64,000 bases of DNA from Calonectria ilicicola (taxonomy: Eukaryota; Ascomycota; Sordariomycetes; Hypocreales; Nectriaceae), in NCBI GenBank assembly GCA_020809705.1, contig CP085825.1:2666001-2730000 (forward strand). The letters are read 5' to 3'. The translations under genes and the position numbers were made by a program. This document shows positions 11,901 through 22,634 of the stretch, one piece after another. A model generated the notes under the pieces. It had not been told where the DNA came from and searched no databases. It was given only the letters and a program-made list of their open reading frames with translations. The stretch's first letter is position 1. Each line of letters begins with the position of its first letter.

Positions 11901-13350
11901 TTGTTGAGATCCGTTAATGTTGGACATGTAGGGATATGATATGTGGCTCGTTGATCCTATTGATATAGGCGAGCTTTGAGTCTACATGCACCGCCACCGA
12001 GTGCCTATCCGTTTGCAATCAGTTTTGATATGTTGCATTGTCCTTCAGATTGATATGTATAATGCATTGTGGTACTTTTCTCGCTCTGCACATTTTCCCC
12101 ATCTGCCCACATGGAGGTACATCGTCATCATCTTCCACATGGGACCATCGAAGCCTAATAATCATCTCGATCAGATATTCGATATCTCCCTCTTCCTTTC
12201 CGATCCCACACAATTTAGTAATGTGAGGACTATGGGATTGTATCGCGTGAACTTTCCAATCCTCTGGAAGGCCGAGTTGGCAAAGGAGCGCCGACTGGCA
12301 AAAATATTGGAGGCATATGGACAGAAGCGAATCTGTGTTTAACACATCTACATAAGAAAGTAACTCGTAAGAATGCTATCACGGTTGGATCGATCTGAAT
12401 GCTATTTAGGTTAATTGGATTTGCGACTAGAATGCAGCAAGATTGTAGGTTGACGGGGCCGGGGTTTGTAGTGGGAATGATTGGTGGCCATAAAATAAGC
12501 CGTTGTCGTACTTTCTTATTGGCAATATTAATGCAGCATCCTCCAAGGGTATAAATATTATGGCCCCGTTGCCATCCTATATTGAAGTATATTGCTGGAC
12601 ATTCCCACCATACGCATGATGCTTGGCATCGCCGGCTAGTTTTCTAGTGCTCTTATCGACACTCATAGTTGTCATCTGTAAATTGAAAAGAAATTTGTTG
12701 CTTTAGTTGGATAAATGCTGGTACTGGTTCTTGCAACGGCAGCCATGAATAGGAAGGTTGATAGAATCCAAGGGATAAGAGTCTTCGAGCGTGGGTTTTA
12801 TCATATGCACATATATAATTTCACCCAAGATATCCTGTATTCATTGCTGCGTAATGAATACCATCATGGCGAATGGTGAAGAGTATTTGATTTATATGGA
12901 GGCGTGAGAAGTGCGCAAATGTGAGCATACTACTGAAGCGTATAATTCAGCTGGATGGGACGCTGGTAACAGTTTTGGATTATCTGGAGAACCAATTTTA
13001 GCAATAAAATATAAAGTGGAATTATAAAAATTATCCTGGGATTTTCTGAGCCGACTCAATTGATGAGAAATACGGTTCTAGTGGTTGCGGAAATGAAATG
13101 TTGTGGCATTAACGTATGGAATTCATCTTGTCCATTAGTGTAATTGTCCGCTAACGCAGTTGCTGTTGAGGCTGGCCGATAGCGTCCAGGCGGTGTGGTG
13201 TACCATGTCAAAGCGTGGCGGAGGCGGCTGCATACCTTGTAGGATCATCTCCAGGTAACGCTTTGATGGTACGAGGCTATTGTACACGTGCATTCCTCGG
13301 AGCAAATCAGCCGTTTGCAAACCCCTCACTGTAACGTCGGTTCGCAGCAT
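8913..13350. other. Long gene-poor interval with an A+T-rich right half
   Basis: No conserved protein gene is recognised over about 4.4 kb. The left part (to about 10.9 kb) has ordinary base composition. From about 10.9 to 13.3 kb the sequence becomes visibly A+T-richer, with short, broken frames. The longest open frames (10141-10842 plus; 11986-12342 plus with 12019-12345 minus opposite) show no recognisable domain. A decayed mobile element is possible but not shown. Confidence 0.5.
9332..9358. repeat. Three-copy 9-bp tandem repeat
   Basis: The unit TAGGACCAG is repeated three times, the third copy with one change (TGGGACCAG). It lies in noncoding DNA and no role is apparent. Confidence 0.7.
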
Positions 13351-13360
13351 TATATAAAAA
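13351..13360 (+). promoter_or_regulatory. TATA box of the GH31 gene
   Basis: The sequence TATATAAAAA lies about 100 bp upstream of the ATG at 13459, a good position for a TATA element. It also argues against a start further upstream, where the frame is open but has no ATG. Confidence 0.55.
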
Positions 13361-13458
13361 CCCCACTCGGTTTGTCGCGAACTGCATCTCCTTCACCTAC
13401 TTTCCCGGGATATGGTGCCTTACCTATTGGCCAATTCCTAGCACAACCAACCGCAGCC

Positions 13459-15888
13459 ATGCTATCGTACACTTTCCCGACCCAGCCGGTTGCTGACGCC
13501 GACGCTGTAATTTCGGGGCCCAGCTATCGCTTCACAATAATCAACGACATTATCTTGCGCTATGAATGGGCGCGTGATGGTGTTTTTGAGGACCGCGCGT
13601 CCACCTTTGCTGTCAACCGCAAGTTTTCCGACCGTCCCAAGCCGGTGGTCACAGAAACCGAGGATCTGCTTGAAATTGCCACGCCTAATCTGCATCTCAT
13701 CTATGATAAGCAACGCTTCAGCCCGAATGGCTTCCACGTGGAATTTAAAAGCAAGACCACGTTATGGGGCGCCGAGTGGCGGTATGGCGAGAAGCCCAAC
13801 GAGAATCTCGGCGGAACGGTAAGGACACTAGACAACATCGATGGGCGCTGTGACTTGGGGCTGGGAGTCTTATCAAAAGCTGGATATTCCGTAATTGACG
13901 ATAGCGAAACCGTGCTATTTGACGGAAATGGATTTGTAGCACCTCGACGAGCGGGTGATCGGGTTGATGGCTACATTTTTTCATATGGACGTGACTACAA
14001 GGCGGCGATGAAGGCATTCTTCGCCCTGTCTGGACACACGCCTAAGCTGCCTCGATGGGCGCTTGGAAACTGGTGGAGTCGATACCACAAGTACACAGCC
14101 GATTCCTATCTTGCTTTGATGGACGAGTTCCAAGAGAAGCAGATACCTCTTTCGGTCGCCGTGATTGATATGGATTGGCATCTCGTCGACGACGAGCGTG
14201 TTCCCCATGCTGGGTGGACTGGTTATACCTGGGATAAGAAGCTGTTCCCGAACCCGGTCCAATTTATGGATGAATTGCATAAGCGAAATCTCAAAGTAAC
14301 GCTCAATGACCACCCCCATGGTGGTATTCATCATCACGAGGACCAGTACGAAGAGATGGCCAAGTTTCTGGGTCACGACACGAGCAAAAAGGCTCCAATT
14401 CATTTTGACCCCACGAGCCCCAAGTTCATGGAAGCTTACTTTAAAATCCTCCATCGCAGCGTTGAAAAGCAGGGCTGCGATTTCTGGTGGATTGATTGGC
14501 AGCAAGGTCCCTTTTGTCGGATCCCTGGCATTGATCCCCTCTGGCTGTTGAACCACTTCCAATATCTGGACCACAAGGAGGTACTAGGCGAACGCGGGGC
14601 TCTAGCCTTTTCTCGGTATGCTGGGCCCGGAAGTCATCGTTATCCGATTGGTTTCTCAGGAGACGTTTTTATTTCTTGGGAGTCACTGGCATTTCAACCC
14701 GAATTCACCGCGACTGCATCTAATATTGGTTATGGCTGGTGGAGTCATGATATCGGCGGCCATATTTCCACCTTCCGTGATGACGAACTAGCAACTCGCT
14801 GGGTTCAGCTTGGTGTCTTCTCCCCAATCATGCGACTGCACTCGTCTAATAGTTTTTGGTCCTCCAAAGAGCCCTGGAAATATCGTGCGGATGCGGAACA
14901 GGCCATGACTTATTTCATGCAGTTCCGACATGGCATGTTGCCTTATCTTGACACCCTAAACGCGAACTTTGCCCGTCTGGATGAGCCGCCAATACAGCCA
15001 CTTTATTGGGAGTTCCCCATGCATGATGAGGCCTACAGATACCCGAACCAGTATTTCTTTGGCCCTTCCCTGCTTGTTGCTCCTATAGTCACGCCCCGAG
15101 ATTTGAGGACCGGACATGCAGCGGTTCGTGTTTGGTTGCCGCCATCGCCATCCCGATTTGTCGATTTATTCAACGGCGTAGTGTACGACAGTGACCGAGA
15201 GATGCAGATGTGGCGAACACTCCGATCGCTTCCTGTGCTGGCCCCAGAAGGTGCAATTCTTCCAATGGAGGCGGCTGCCGAGCCCACAAATGGTGCAATC
15301 AATCCGGAGTCGTTGGAAATTATAATAGTAGTTGGCCGTGACGGCAAGTTCACCTTGATTGAGGACAAGCGGGATGATATAAATGCACTGGATCCAGGAC
15401 CAAAGGCGAACTTGGCCGACTATGAGCGACTTACGCAGATCACCTGGACTCAGGCCCCGGGAACGCTCAAGGTTGATAACGTAGCAGGCCGGCAATGGAG
15501 TTTCCGATTCCTCTCCGTGTTAGACGAGTCACCGACAATCACTGTAATGGCCCGCGGCTTCACTATAAACCCAGAGAGCATAACCGTTACAGAGAGCGAT
15601 GACCTCTTCCCTGGAACAGTCATCCAACTACCTGCAGATGTTATAGGCCCCGTCACCATAAACATAGGTCCCAATCCTCAGCTGAGCATTCTGGATCACA
15701 CGATCAGGATACAGGACTTGCTATTGGCTTTCCAGATGGACTACCACATGAAAGACAGGATCTACGATATTGTAACTGGGCCGCAAGCAATTCAGGTGAA
15801 GCTAGGCGCTATCATTGCCCTTGATTTAGACAAGGCTATTATTGGGCCAATTATGGAGTTGTTGATTGCAGATAGTAGACAGCCGTGA
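13459..15888 (+). CDS. Glycoside hydrolase family 31 enzyme (alpha-glucosidase/alpha-xylosidase type)
   Basis: A single exon of 809 aa. The GH31 fold is clear: a beta-rich N-terminal domain (to about residue 190), a (beta/alpha)8 barrel with VIDMDWH near 235-241, the nucleophile motif WWIDWQQG (Asp346), the acid/base region RYPIGFSGD (Asp402), WWSHDIGG, and a beta-rich C-terminal part. No signal peptide or membrane segment is seen, so a cytosolic enzyme acting on imported or internal alpha-linked glycosides is inferred. Substrate specificity cannot be decided from sequence; the WWIDWQQG variant differs from secreted fungal maltases. The start at 13459 is the first ATG in a frame that is open from further upstream and sits behind a TATA box. 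The gene stands alone at the edge of an A+T-rich island. Confidence 0.9.
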   Translation: MLSYTFPTQPVADADAVISGPSYRFTIINDIILRYEWARDGVFEDRASTFAVNRKFSDRPKPVVTETEDLLEIATPNLHLIYDKQRFSPNGFHVEFKSKTTLWGAEWRYGEKPNENLGGTVRTLDNIDGRCDLGLGVLSKAGYSVIDDSETVLFDGNGFVAPRRAGDRVDGYIFSYGRDYKAAMKAFFALSGHTPKLPRWALGNWWSRYHKYTADSYLALMDEFQEKQIPLSVAVIDMDWHLVDDERVPHAGWTGYTWDKKLFPNPVQFMDELHKRNLKVTLNDHPHGGIHHHEDQYEEMAKFLGHDTSKKAPIHFDPTSPKFMEAYFKILHRSVEKQGCDFWWIDWQQGPFCRIPGIDPLWLLNHFQYLDHKEVLGERGALAFSRYAGPGSHRYPIGFSGDVFISWESLAFQPEFTATASNIGYGWWSHDIGGHISTFRDDELATRWVQLGVFSPIMRLHSSNSFWSSKEPWKYRADAEQAMTYFMQFRHGMLPYLDTLNANFARLDEPPIQPLYWEFPMHDEAYRYPNQYFFGPSLLVAPIVTPRDLRTGHAAVRVWLPPSPSRFVDLFNGVVYDSDREMQMWRTLRSLPVLAPEGAILPMEAAAEPTNGAINPESLEIIIVVGRDGKFTLIEDKRDDINALDPGPKANLADYERLTQITWTQAPGTLKVDNVAGRQWSFRFLSVLDESPTITVMARGFTINPESITVTESDDLFPGTVIQLPADVIGPVTINIGPNPQLSILDHTIRIQDLLLAFQMDYHMKDRIYDIVTGPQAIQVKLGAIIALDLDKAIIGPIMELLIADSRQP

Positions 15889-15989
15889 GTGAAGTTGAGC
15901 TGACCCTCCTGAGAGAATATGAGATCGAAAAATCCAATTGAGCTTATCAATAGAAATGAATTTGATATTTATACGACACAAAAGACTGT

Positions 15990-17273
15990 TTAGTTTCCTT
16001 GGTTTTCATCGGCGTTTGGTTTAATATAGTCAACTTGCACAATCCGATGAGCGACACCATCTCCGTCTGGGCTTGCCTCAATAATCAGAGCAGTAAGCGG
16101 TCGCCCGTAGACACACCCGGAGTCCAGACCAAACGCATATCTCAAGCCTTGTGTAGTTTTCGCGCCCTCCTTGTGGCTTTCTTTAATCTCCACATTTGGT
16201 TCGACTCGGAGCCCGCCCCCGGCATCGTGGCCATACACGGCAACAGCACGATCACTGGGGTTTTGGAGCAGGTTTTGCCTTCGGTTCCAGGCACCGCTCC
16301 ACGAGTCTCCGTCATTTCCCTCAAGTGGAATTATCTTCTCGCCGAGTTTTGAGTGGGCGCCATTTTGGCCTTCTGCTGAAGCATGAAGCTGTGCCAACTC
16401 TGCGTCAACTTCGTCGTCGGTGATTGAACAGTTAGGTGTACGCCCCCGAATGCGGTCCCGACCTGCCTTAATGATGGCAGTGCGGATGTTTTCCTTTTCC
16501 AAGTCGTCGTCGGGATGTACCAAGCTTCGCATGTTCATGACGGCCCACGGATCTTGTTCCTCCAGGGGTAGACCGGGAACAAGACCAGCATGCACAACTA
16601 TGACCGAACCAGAGTTCCAGGGAGCCTCTCTGGCATTTTCAAATGAACCTATCCGTAATATGAGGGGTAGAGATGATAGCCAGGCAATTTGAGCTTCGGT
16701 GAGAGTGGCTGCAGTCTTGTAGTCCTTTTCGACAAGATTTGGGAGGATAATATGGTTAGTTGGGGGTTGTGGTTGGTTTGTGTCTGTAATACTATCCGTG
16801 TTCTCATGAGTAGTATTGGACTTCTCTAATCCACTTTCAGCGATACTTGGTTTCTGGCCTTGATTTCTTTTCAGAAGCCGGGCGGCCAAGAGAGCGCGCT
16901 CGTCATTATTTCCCAAGATAGCGTGGATACCAGTATCCATGGCGAATTGTACAACACCAGGGCTATCAGGTCCCTTATTGACCAAATCGCCCACTAAAAT
17001 AACATGATCTCCGGCATCCTTGTTGAAATCGATGTCTTCGAGTAGTTTTTGTAGTTCCGCCAACTGACCGTGGACATCGCCGACAATAACCAACCTCCTG
17101 GTCTTTTCATCTCCAATGTGCCAGCGACCTGACGGGGGTTCTTGTGTAGCACCCTGCCCCGGTTGAAAATCAGCAACAATATTCTGGAGGTATTCAGGCG
17201 GACATGGGGCATTGATCCACAGATCTAGCGAGCGCTGAGAACCTTCCCCGTGTGTGACTTCGGTTGACGACAT
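15990..17273 (-). CDS. Calcineurin-like metallophosphoesterase (Ppn2/ApaH-like)
   Basis: A single exon of 427 aa. Metal-binding motifs of the PPP/ApaH-like superfamily appear in order: GDVHG (residues 65-69), GDLVNKGPDS (95-104), GNND (121-124) and HAGLVPG further on. The closest family I recognise is the fungal ApaH-like group that includes the vacuolar zinc-dependent endopolyphosphatase Ppn2. Unlike an integral vacuolar enzyme, no obvious N-terminal membrane anchor is present, so localisation is uncertain. Motif III reads GNND rather than the usual GNH(D/E), replacing the catalytic histidine. Two polar inserts lie between motif III and HAGL and in the C-terminal half. The gene is convergent with the GH31 gene, with only about 100 bp between the stop codons. 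Confidence 0.75.
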   Translation of the reverse strand: MSSTEVTHGEGSQRSLDLWINAPCPPEYLQNIVADFQPGQGATQEPPSGRWHIGDEKTRRLVIVGDVHGQLAELQKLLEDIDFNKDAGDHVILVGDLVNKGPDSPGVVQFAMDTGIHAILGNNDERALLAARLLKRNQGQKPSIAESGLEKSNTTHENTDSITDTNQPQPPTNHIILPNLVEKDYKTAATLTEAQIAWLSSLPLILRIGSFENAREAPWNSGSVIVVHAGLVPGLPLEEQDPWAVMNMRSLVHPDDDLEKENIRTAIIKAGRDRIRGRTPNCSITDDEVDAELAQLHASAEGQNGAHSKLGEKIIPLEGNDGDSWSGAWNRRQNLLQNPSDRAVAVYGHDAGGGLRVEPNVEIKESHKEGAKTTQGLRYAFGLDSGCVYGRPLTALIIEASPDGDGVAHRIVQVDYIKPNADENQGN

Positions 17274-17624
17274 GTTGACTGTAGATCTCTAGAGCCTCTG
17301 CTGCCGCTATAAAAAAGCTTTTGCGAAGCTGAGAAATATGGCCTAAACAGTGGCGGCGTCCCGTCCCGTTGTGGAGAGCGCTGCCTAACCGGAACAGGAA
17401 GATAGCTTGAGCCGATCTGACGTGTTCACCGTCGAACGAATGGCTGTCGATTTCAATGATTTCATTTAATTACTGTAGAATGCAATGACTTGATAAGTAT
17501 TACGATACGCTCCGAGTACACGTGCTAACCTACCCAAAACAGAACTCTCCGCAACGCCACATATGATAACTAGCTTATGCCAACGACGTCATGGAAGACG
17601 TGCGGCTGAAAATGCAGACACCAC
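17274..17624. other. Short intergenic interval
   Basis: It contains the promoter of the phosphatase gene and the 3' flank of the Zn2Cys6 regulator gene, both on the minus strand. No extra gene or clear motif is seen. Confidence 0.5.
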
Positions 17625-19895
17625 TTATAAAAAGTCGAGATCCCAGGACCCCCAACCATATCCCAACACACTCTCATCGGGCACATTATCCACAGCGGCC
17701 AAGTCTGTTCCATTGAAAAACAAGGGATTTGTCGCTGTTTGCTGTGTTGCAAGATGGAACTGGGTGTTCACGCGTTCTACTTCTCTCGGCTCCGGGGGAT
17801 ATAGCACAAACTGAAAACAGGTTGCCGTACCTAGAACTTGCTGGACCAAGGCACTGAACCGAGTGATGCATGGCCTCAGCGTGATCTCTACACTCTCCTT
17901 CTTGGACGACGGCCCCGCTGTCGCACCGGCGCTGGCCAGAGGAAATACTGCCGTGTTACTATAAAATGCCGATGCTTGGCCGGTTGCGATGGTTGCAAAT
18001 TGCTGCAGCATTTGGGCGGCTTCATGGGCGACGGTCCAGCCTTTGGGGAATGCTTCGAAGACGGAGATGAGAATGGCTACTTCATCCCGAGCGGTGAAAG
18101 GCGTGGTGGCCTGACCCTCCCAGTCCGTCGTACTACTCGTTGCTACAAAATCATGCATCAACACCAGGCATACAGGGAGCAATCGGCAGAGGGTCACTCG
18201 GTTGAGCGGGAGTTGTCGCTGCTGGAGCAGCACCGAGTTGGCTTGGAGCTGCTTCCTGGCAAACTCCAGGAACTCCTGTTTGGTTACGGCAGCGGCCGTG
18301 CTATTAAAATGGTTTGGGTAATAAGCAATGACGAGGAGGTGATAGTACTGTGCACTGAGCCAAGTGACGCTGCTGTGAATGGGTACGTTGTCCGCCTCCA
18401 TAGGAGACATCAGACACCCGTTACTATACCAGTCCTCGATTTCAGCCCGAAGAGTGCTGAGGATTGTGCGTCGATCTGAAGGTGCTAGTGCTACAGCGTC
18501 AACCTGTTTTCGAAGGTGGACGCTCTGCATGATGCGGTCCTCAAGTTGTCGAAGTTGAATGACATGTCGACTGGTCTGCAGGTTGCGGGCATACACTGCT
18601 CGCTCTGAACTCGCAAACTCATCCACGGTCAGTCCCGGGAGCGGTACATTAGCCTGCTCATCCGTCAGTGCTACGGGAAGGCCCTGTGAACCAGCCATCA
18701 TGCGGTCCAGGACGAAGATGCTCCAGTATAGACGATGCCGTAGTTCCTTGTCAGCTGGTGCAATTTGCTCCTGTGGCAATGGCCGTGTGAGGCCGATGAC
18801 CATGGCTTGCCGTGCTGCGATGCCTACGATGGAGTAAGCTGAGATGGCTCCAGGGTCAAAGAGCGAGTAGAGTCCTAGCAGAACAAGAACTTGGACCGAC
18901 TCGATGCTTTCATGACAAAGGCACTCCTGGATAATGTTTGGATATGCTACATCAAATCGTTCCCCTGTTCCGCGCGGAACTTGACCGGCACGCTCAAGCG
19001 TTGTGCAGCCAATGGCCATGACAAGATACAACAGAGTGGCAGAAGGGTCCCTGCTGAGCCGGGAAACATCTCCTAGCGACTCCAGGTCTCGGCGTATCTT
19101 GGCCTGATCTACGAAAGGGTAGGCTCGGTTCACATGACGAAAGTATGCATCGACGAAACGGCTTGCAGGAATGTCAGGGGGTAGGGGTTGACGCTCGGCA
19201 GAGGTTTGGTACGAGAGGTTGCTGCTAGCAGTCTTGACACTGCCGGGGTCCTTATCCTCGGCGTTCTGCTGATTAATGGCCACGGGCTGCTCGCGCCCAG
19301 GCATGAAGGCGAGAGACGCCGATGCATCACGGGCTGCTTTTAGTTCAGATGGTGGCGTCGCTGGCCCTGGAGGTCGCGATAACGGAGTCGAAGCAGGGCC
19401 TGCAGTTGGGGCTGTAAGTGGCAGCCCGCGGAGCCCGGGGCCGAGGATCGACGTCAGGTCGGCTCCGGTTTCGACAGCGCCAATGCCGCTGACCCGGCCA
19501 GGCGGAAGTAGATTGTCATCAACGTATTGGCTAAGCCACTGGAGACGGGCCTTCAGCTGGTGGGCCTGGGCCTCAGCGCTGGCAACGGGGTTGGTGTAGG
19601 AGCAGCGCTGGCCGGCGTTGGCGCAGAGCGAGCAGGCGGGATATGTGCGACTGCACTTCTTCTTGAAGCTGCGGCAGCGGTCGCAGGCTGGGGGCAGCGT
19701 GCCACGGGAAGTGAGCGGCAGAGGCTCCCGCTCTCGCTCTCGCTGGCGCTGTCTCTGGCTCTGGCCGCCCTGTGTCTGATTAGGAGACGGCGCCTTGGGA
19801 GGCGAAGCGGAGCGGGCCCGACCGGCGTCCCGTGGAGACGGCGACACCCTCCGCAGCCGGAAGCGGTGGATCGATGCCTTCATATCAGATGCCAT
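17625..19895 (-). CDS. Zn2Cys6 fungal-specific transcription factor
   Basis: A single exon of 756 aa. The binuclear zinc cluster has Cys71, 74, 81, 88, 91 and 98 (spacing C-x2-C-x6-C-x6-C-x2-C-x6-C) with the basic patch RSFKKKC between the second and third cysteines. A basic/proline-rich N-terminus with alternating Arg/Glu precedes it. Residues about 245-600 resemble the fungal-specific transcription factor domain (FVDAYFRHVNRAYPF, LVLLGLYSLF, RRLYWSIF-type helices). Known role of the class: DNA-binding regulators of metabolism or secondary metabolism. The target pathway is not visible, but its divergent neighbour is a flavin monooxygenase followed by an MFS exporter, so local regulation of that pair is a reasonable inference. 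No intron is needed. Confidence 0.9.
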   Translation of the reverse strand: MASDMKASIHRFRLRRVSPSPRDAGRARSASPPKAPSPNQTQGGQSQRQRQREREREPLPLTSRGTLPPACDRCRSFKKKCSRTYPACSLCANAGQRCSYTNPVASAEAQAHQLKARLQWLSQYVDDNLLPPGRVSGIGAVETGADLTSILGPGLRGLPLTAPTAGPASTPLSRPPGPATPPSELKAARDASASLAFMPGREQPVAINQQNAEDKDPGSVKTASSNLSYQTSAERQPLPPDIPASRFVDAYFRHVNRAYPFVDQAKIRRDLESLGDVSRLSRDPSATLLYLVMAIGCTTLERAGQVPRGTGERFDVAYPNIIQECLCHESIESVQVLVLLGLYSLFDPGAISAYSIVGIAARQAMVIGLTRPLPQEQIAPADKELRHRLYWSIFVLDRMMAGSQGLPVALTDEQANVPLPGLTVDEFASSERAVYARNLQTSRHVIQLRQLEDRIMQSVHLRKQVDAVALAPSDRRTILSTLRAEIEDWYSNGCLMSPMEADNVPIHSSVTWLSAQYYHLLVIAYYPNHFNSTAAAVTKQEFLEFARKQLQANSVLLQQRQLPLNRVTLCRLLPVCLVLMHDFVATSSTTDWEGQATTPFTARDEVAILISVFEAFPKGWTVAHEAAQMLQQFATIATGQASAFYSNTAVFPLASAGATAGPSSKKESVEITLRPCITRFSALVQQVLGTATCFQFVLYPPEPREVERVNTQFHLATQQTATNPLFFNGTDLAAVDNVPDESVLGYGWGSWDLDFL

Positions 19896-21030
19896 TTCGG
19901 GCTACGACCGGGGGGCTTTGAACACTCGCAGGTGTCACCACCCTTTGGGGGCTATGTGCAACTGAGGCCATGCGGGATCCAACAGAGGAGCAGTCGGCGA
20001 TTCATGAAAATGAAAAAAAAAAAAGAGGACCCGCTGGGACAAGCCGAGAGATAAGAAGGATGTCCTCTGAAGGGCGTCCTATGCTAGGTGTGTGCTGCGG
20101 GCGCGTCTAGAAGGCCGCGGGGACAATGGATGGAGAGGAGGAGTGAGAAAAAAAAGCAAACACCACGTTCAACATGGACGACGATGGCGCGTTTGGGCCA
20201 TTGAGTTTTCGCATCGCAGGGCAGCCAACATGCGGCTCCGCGCAATGTCTGCCAGGGTGGATCAGATTGCGTGCTCGCACTGAGAACCATGAAGCTGATT
20301 AGTTGCCATATTGACTTTTTCCCTCTTATCCCCGACTAACGGCCACGGTTGGATCCTTGCTGCTCTTAGGCCCGTTTTAGAGTTTCAAGGGCTCTCATCC
20401 ATCAGTTGTCGCTCTGTATTTCTCCCTCTCGTCATCTTGCGTGTTGTTTTGGTTTTGGATGGCGAGCAAGAGGAACAAAGAACAAGAAAAAATAGGTCAT
20501 CTTCAAGACGCCATGCCAAGGGTTTCATGTTTTCAAGCGCTATAATTGCCAAGAAGGGCCACCAAGGCTCCAAATAGGTAATTGTCAGGCAATTCGGCCC
20601 TCTGCCGACCAGCACATGGCCCGAATCGGGTTGGGGTCGGTCACCGCGCGCCCCGATAATTATTGCCTCAACTGGACGCGACAGTGTATTCGTCCCACCC
20701 AATCAGACCATGTGTGGTGATGGAGTCGGCCGCGTCCAGACTACAACGGCCCACGAGGCTATTGTGCGGAATCCATCGGCCGGGCTTGTGACGGACAAGG
20801 CGCTGTCCGGGTGCTTTTCTTGTCCTTCCTTGGTGCTGCCAGCGGCTATTTAGTAATTAATTCCCTTTCTGTAGCAAACCTCTTCCTCGCATGCCCTCGC
20901 CTTGCACTTCTTACCTTAGTCTGGATTGCGCAATCGCCCATCTTCTGCGGTAATTTGCCATAACTACCAACTATATCAAAATACTTCAAGACTACAGCAA
21001 CTGCTAAAAAGAAAAAAAAAAACGCCCCAA
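19896..21030. other. Divergent promoter interval regulator / monooxygenase
   Basis: A 1.1-kb region between outward-facing genes. An A-rich leader precedes the monooxygenase start (about 21007-21022). GC-rich CGG/CCG triplets occur (for example near 20728 and 20779), which are possible Zn2Cys6 sites but too common to call. No gene is seen. Confidence 0.45.
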
Positions 21031-22634
21031 ATGGCCCTGGCGGATAGACTCAATGTGGCCCGTGTTGCCATCATCGGCGCAGGCCCCAGTGGCTTGGCTG
21101 CCGCAAAGTATGTCTCTGCCGGCCCATGTGGCTGACTGTCCGTCTTAGACGCTGCGCAACTCTTATTCTAACATGTCTTGAACCGAAAAAAAGGTACTTT
21201 CTAGCAGAGAAGAAGTTCTCAAAGATCCAGCTTTTTGAGCAGCGGGCTACTCCCGGTGGTGTTTGGAACTACACTCCCTTGGCCCGCGAGCAAGGCTTCA
21301 CTGTCCCTCGCACCAAGCCCAGCTTCATCCCAGACCAGGTCGTACGGCCCAAAGATGGCGGTGATCCCGAGTTTGTGGCGCCAATCTATGACCTGCTCGA
21401 GACCAACATCCCGCACTCTCTTATGAGATACTCGGATACCGAGTTTCCCCAGGGGTCCTCGCTGTTCCCTCGTCACACTGCTGTCCTGCAGTACCTCAAG
21501 GATTATGCCCAGGAATTGGCTCCTTACATCACCTACCAGTCGCAAGTTGTCAGCGTAGAGAAGCCTGCGTCACAAAGTGATGGCCCGTGGCAGGTCGAAG
21601 TGCTTGACCTCAAGGAAAACAAGACCACAAAGACTGAGTTTGACGCCGTGGTTGTCGCAAGCGGCCACTACAACGACCCTTTCATCCCCAGTATCCCTGG
21701 TCTTGTTGAGTTTGACAAGGCTTTCCCCGGAACTGTGTCTCACTCCAAGTTCTACCGCCGCCCAGATGATTACAAGGACAAGGTATGAAGATGCAGTGCC
21801 CCTTTGTCCCATCCCAAGCTAATAAGCTGTAAGAAAGTTATTGTCGTGGGCAACTCAGCCTCTGGAGTGGATGTAAGTGCTCAGCTATCAAAGGTCGCAA
21901 AGCTTCCTGTCTTTGTGTCAGAAAAGGAGAAGCCTCAGGCGGTCCAGCCTCCAGAGGAGCTCCCCTGGGCCAATTTTGTTCCGGAAATTGTTGAATTCCT
22001 CCCAGAGAACCGTGGTGTCCGCTTTGCCAATGGCCGTGTCGAGTCAGAAATTGATGCCATCATTTTCTGCACGGGTTTCCATTACTCGTACCCCTTCCTC
22101 CAGACCTTGCAGCCCCCTGTTGTAGTGCCCGAAGGCAACTATGCAGACCATCTCTGGGAGCACATTCTCTATACTGCAGACCCAACCTTGGCCTTCCTCA
22201 GTGTTCCTCAGCGAATTGTCCCCTTCCCAGTTTCTGAGGCCCAGAGTGCTCTTATCGGCCGTATCTGGTCGGGACGCCTAGCACCTCCTTCTAAAGCAGC
22301 TATGGATGCTTGGATTGAGAACATTCACACAGTCAAGGGTGGAGGCAAAGCAATTCATGTGATGGCCCCTGCTGAAGATGTTGACTACATCAACCGCTTG
22401 TACGATCTAAGTGTATCTGCAACTAAGGCTCCTGAGCTGGGCTTGGAGAATGACGGAGCAGGAAAGACTCCTCCGCAGTGGGATGATGAGAAGAGGTGGA
22501 TCCGAGAACGTGTACCTAAGATCAAGCTTGCGAGTCGCGCTGTAGGGGACGAGAGGCATAAGCTGAGGAAGCTAGAGGACCTAGGATTTGACTATGCCGA
22601 GTGGAAAAAGGCTGCCGAGAATGGCGAGCAGTGA
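21031..22634 (+). CDS. FAD/NADPH-dependent flavin-containing monooxygenase (FMO family)
   Basis: Three exons, 21031-21107, 21194-21782 and 21834-22634 (introns 86 and 51 bp), giving about 488 aa. The FAD-binding GxGxxG motif (GAGPSG) sits near the N-terminus, split just afterwards by intron 1. The FMO signature region reads FPGTVSHSKFYR, the NADPH-binding motif is VVGNSASG, and the late FATGY-type motif appears as FCTGFHY. Family knowledge: FMOs oxygenate nucleophilic N or S atoms of small molecules, and fungal members act in thiol redox and secondary metabolism. The substrate is unknown. The gene faces away from a Zn2Cys6 regulator and converges on an MFS exporter. A GTAAGT at 21872 lies inside conserved coding sequence and is not used. 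Confidence 0.9.

Noticed and set aside
13288..13458. Upstream extension of the GH31 reading frame
   Set aside because: The frame is open but begins with GTG, has no ATG before 13459, and a TATA box lies inside it.
21872..21877. GTAAGT inside the monooxygenase third exon as a possible intron donor
   Set aside because: The downstream codons continue the conserved region after the NADPH motif without a break, so splicing here would damage the protein.
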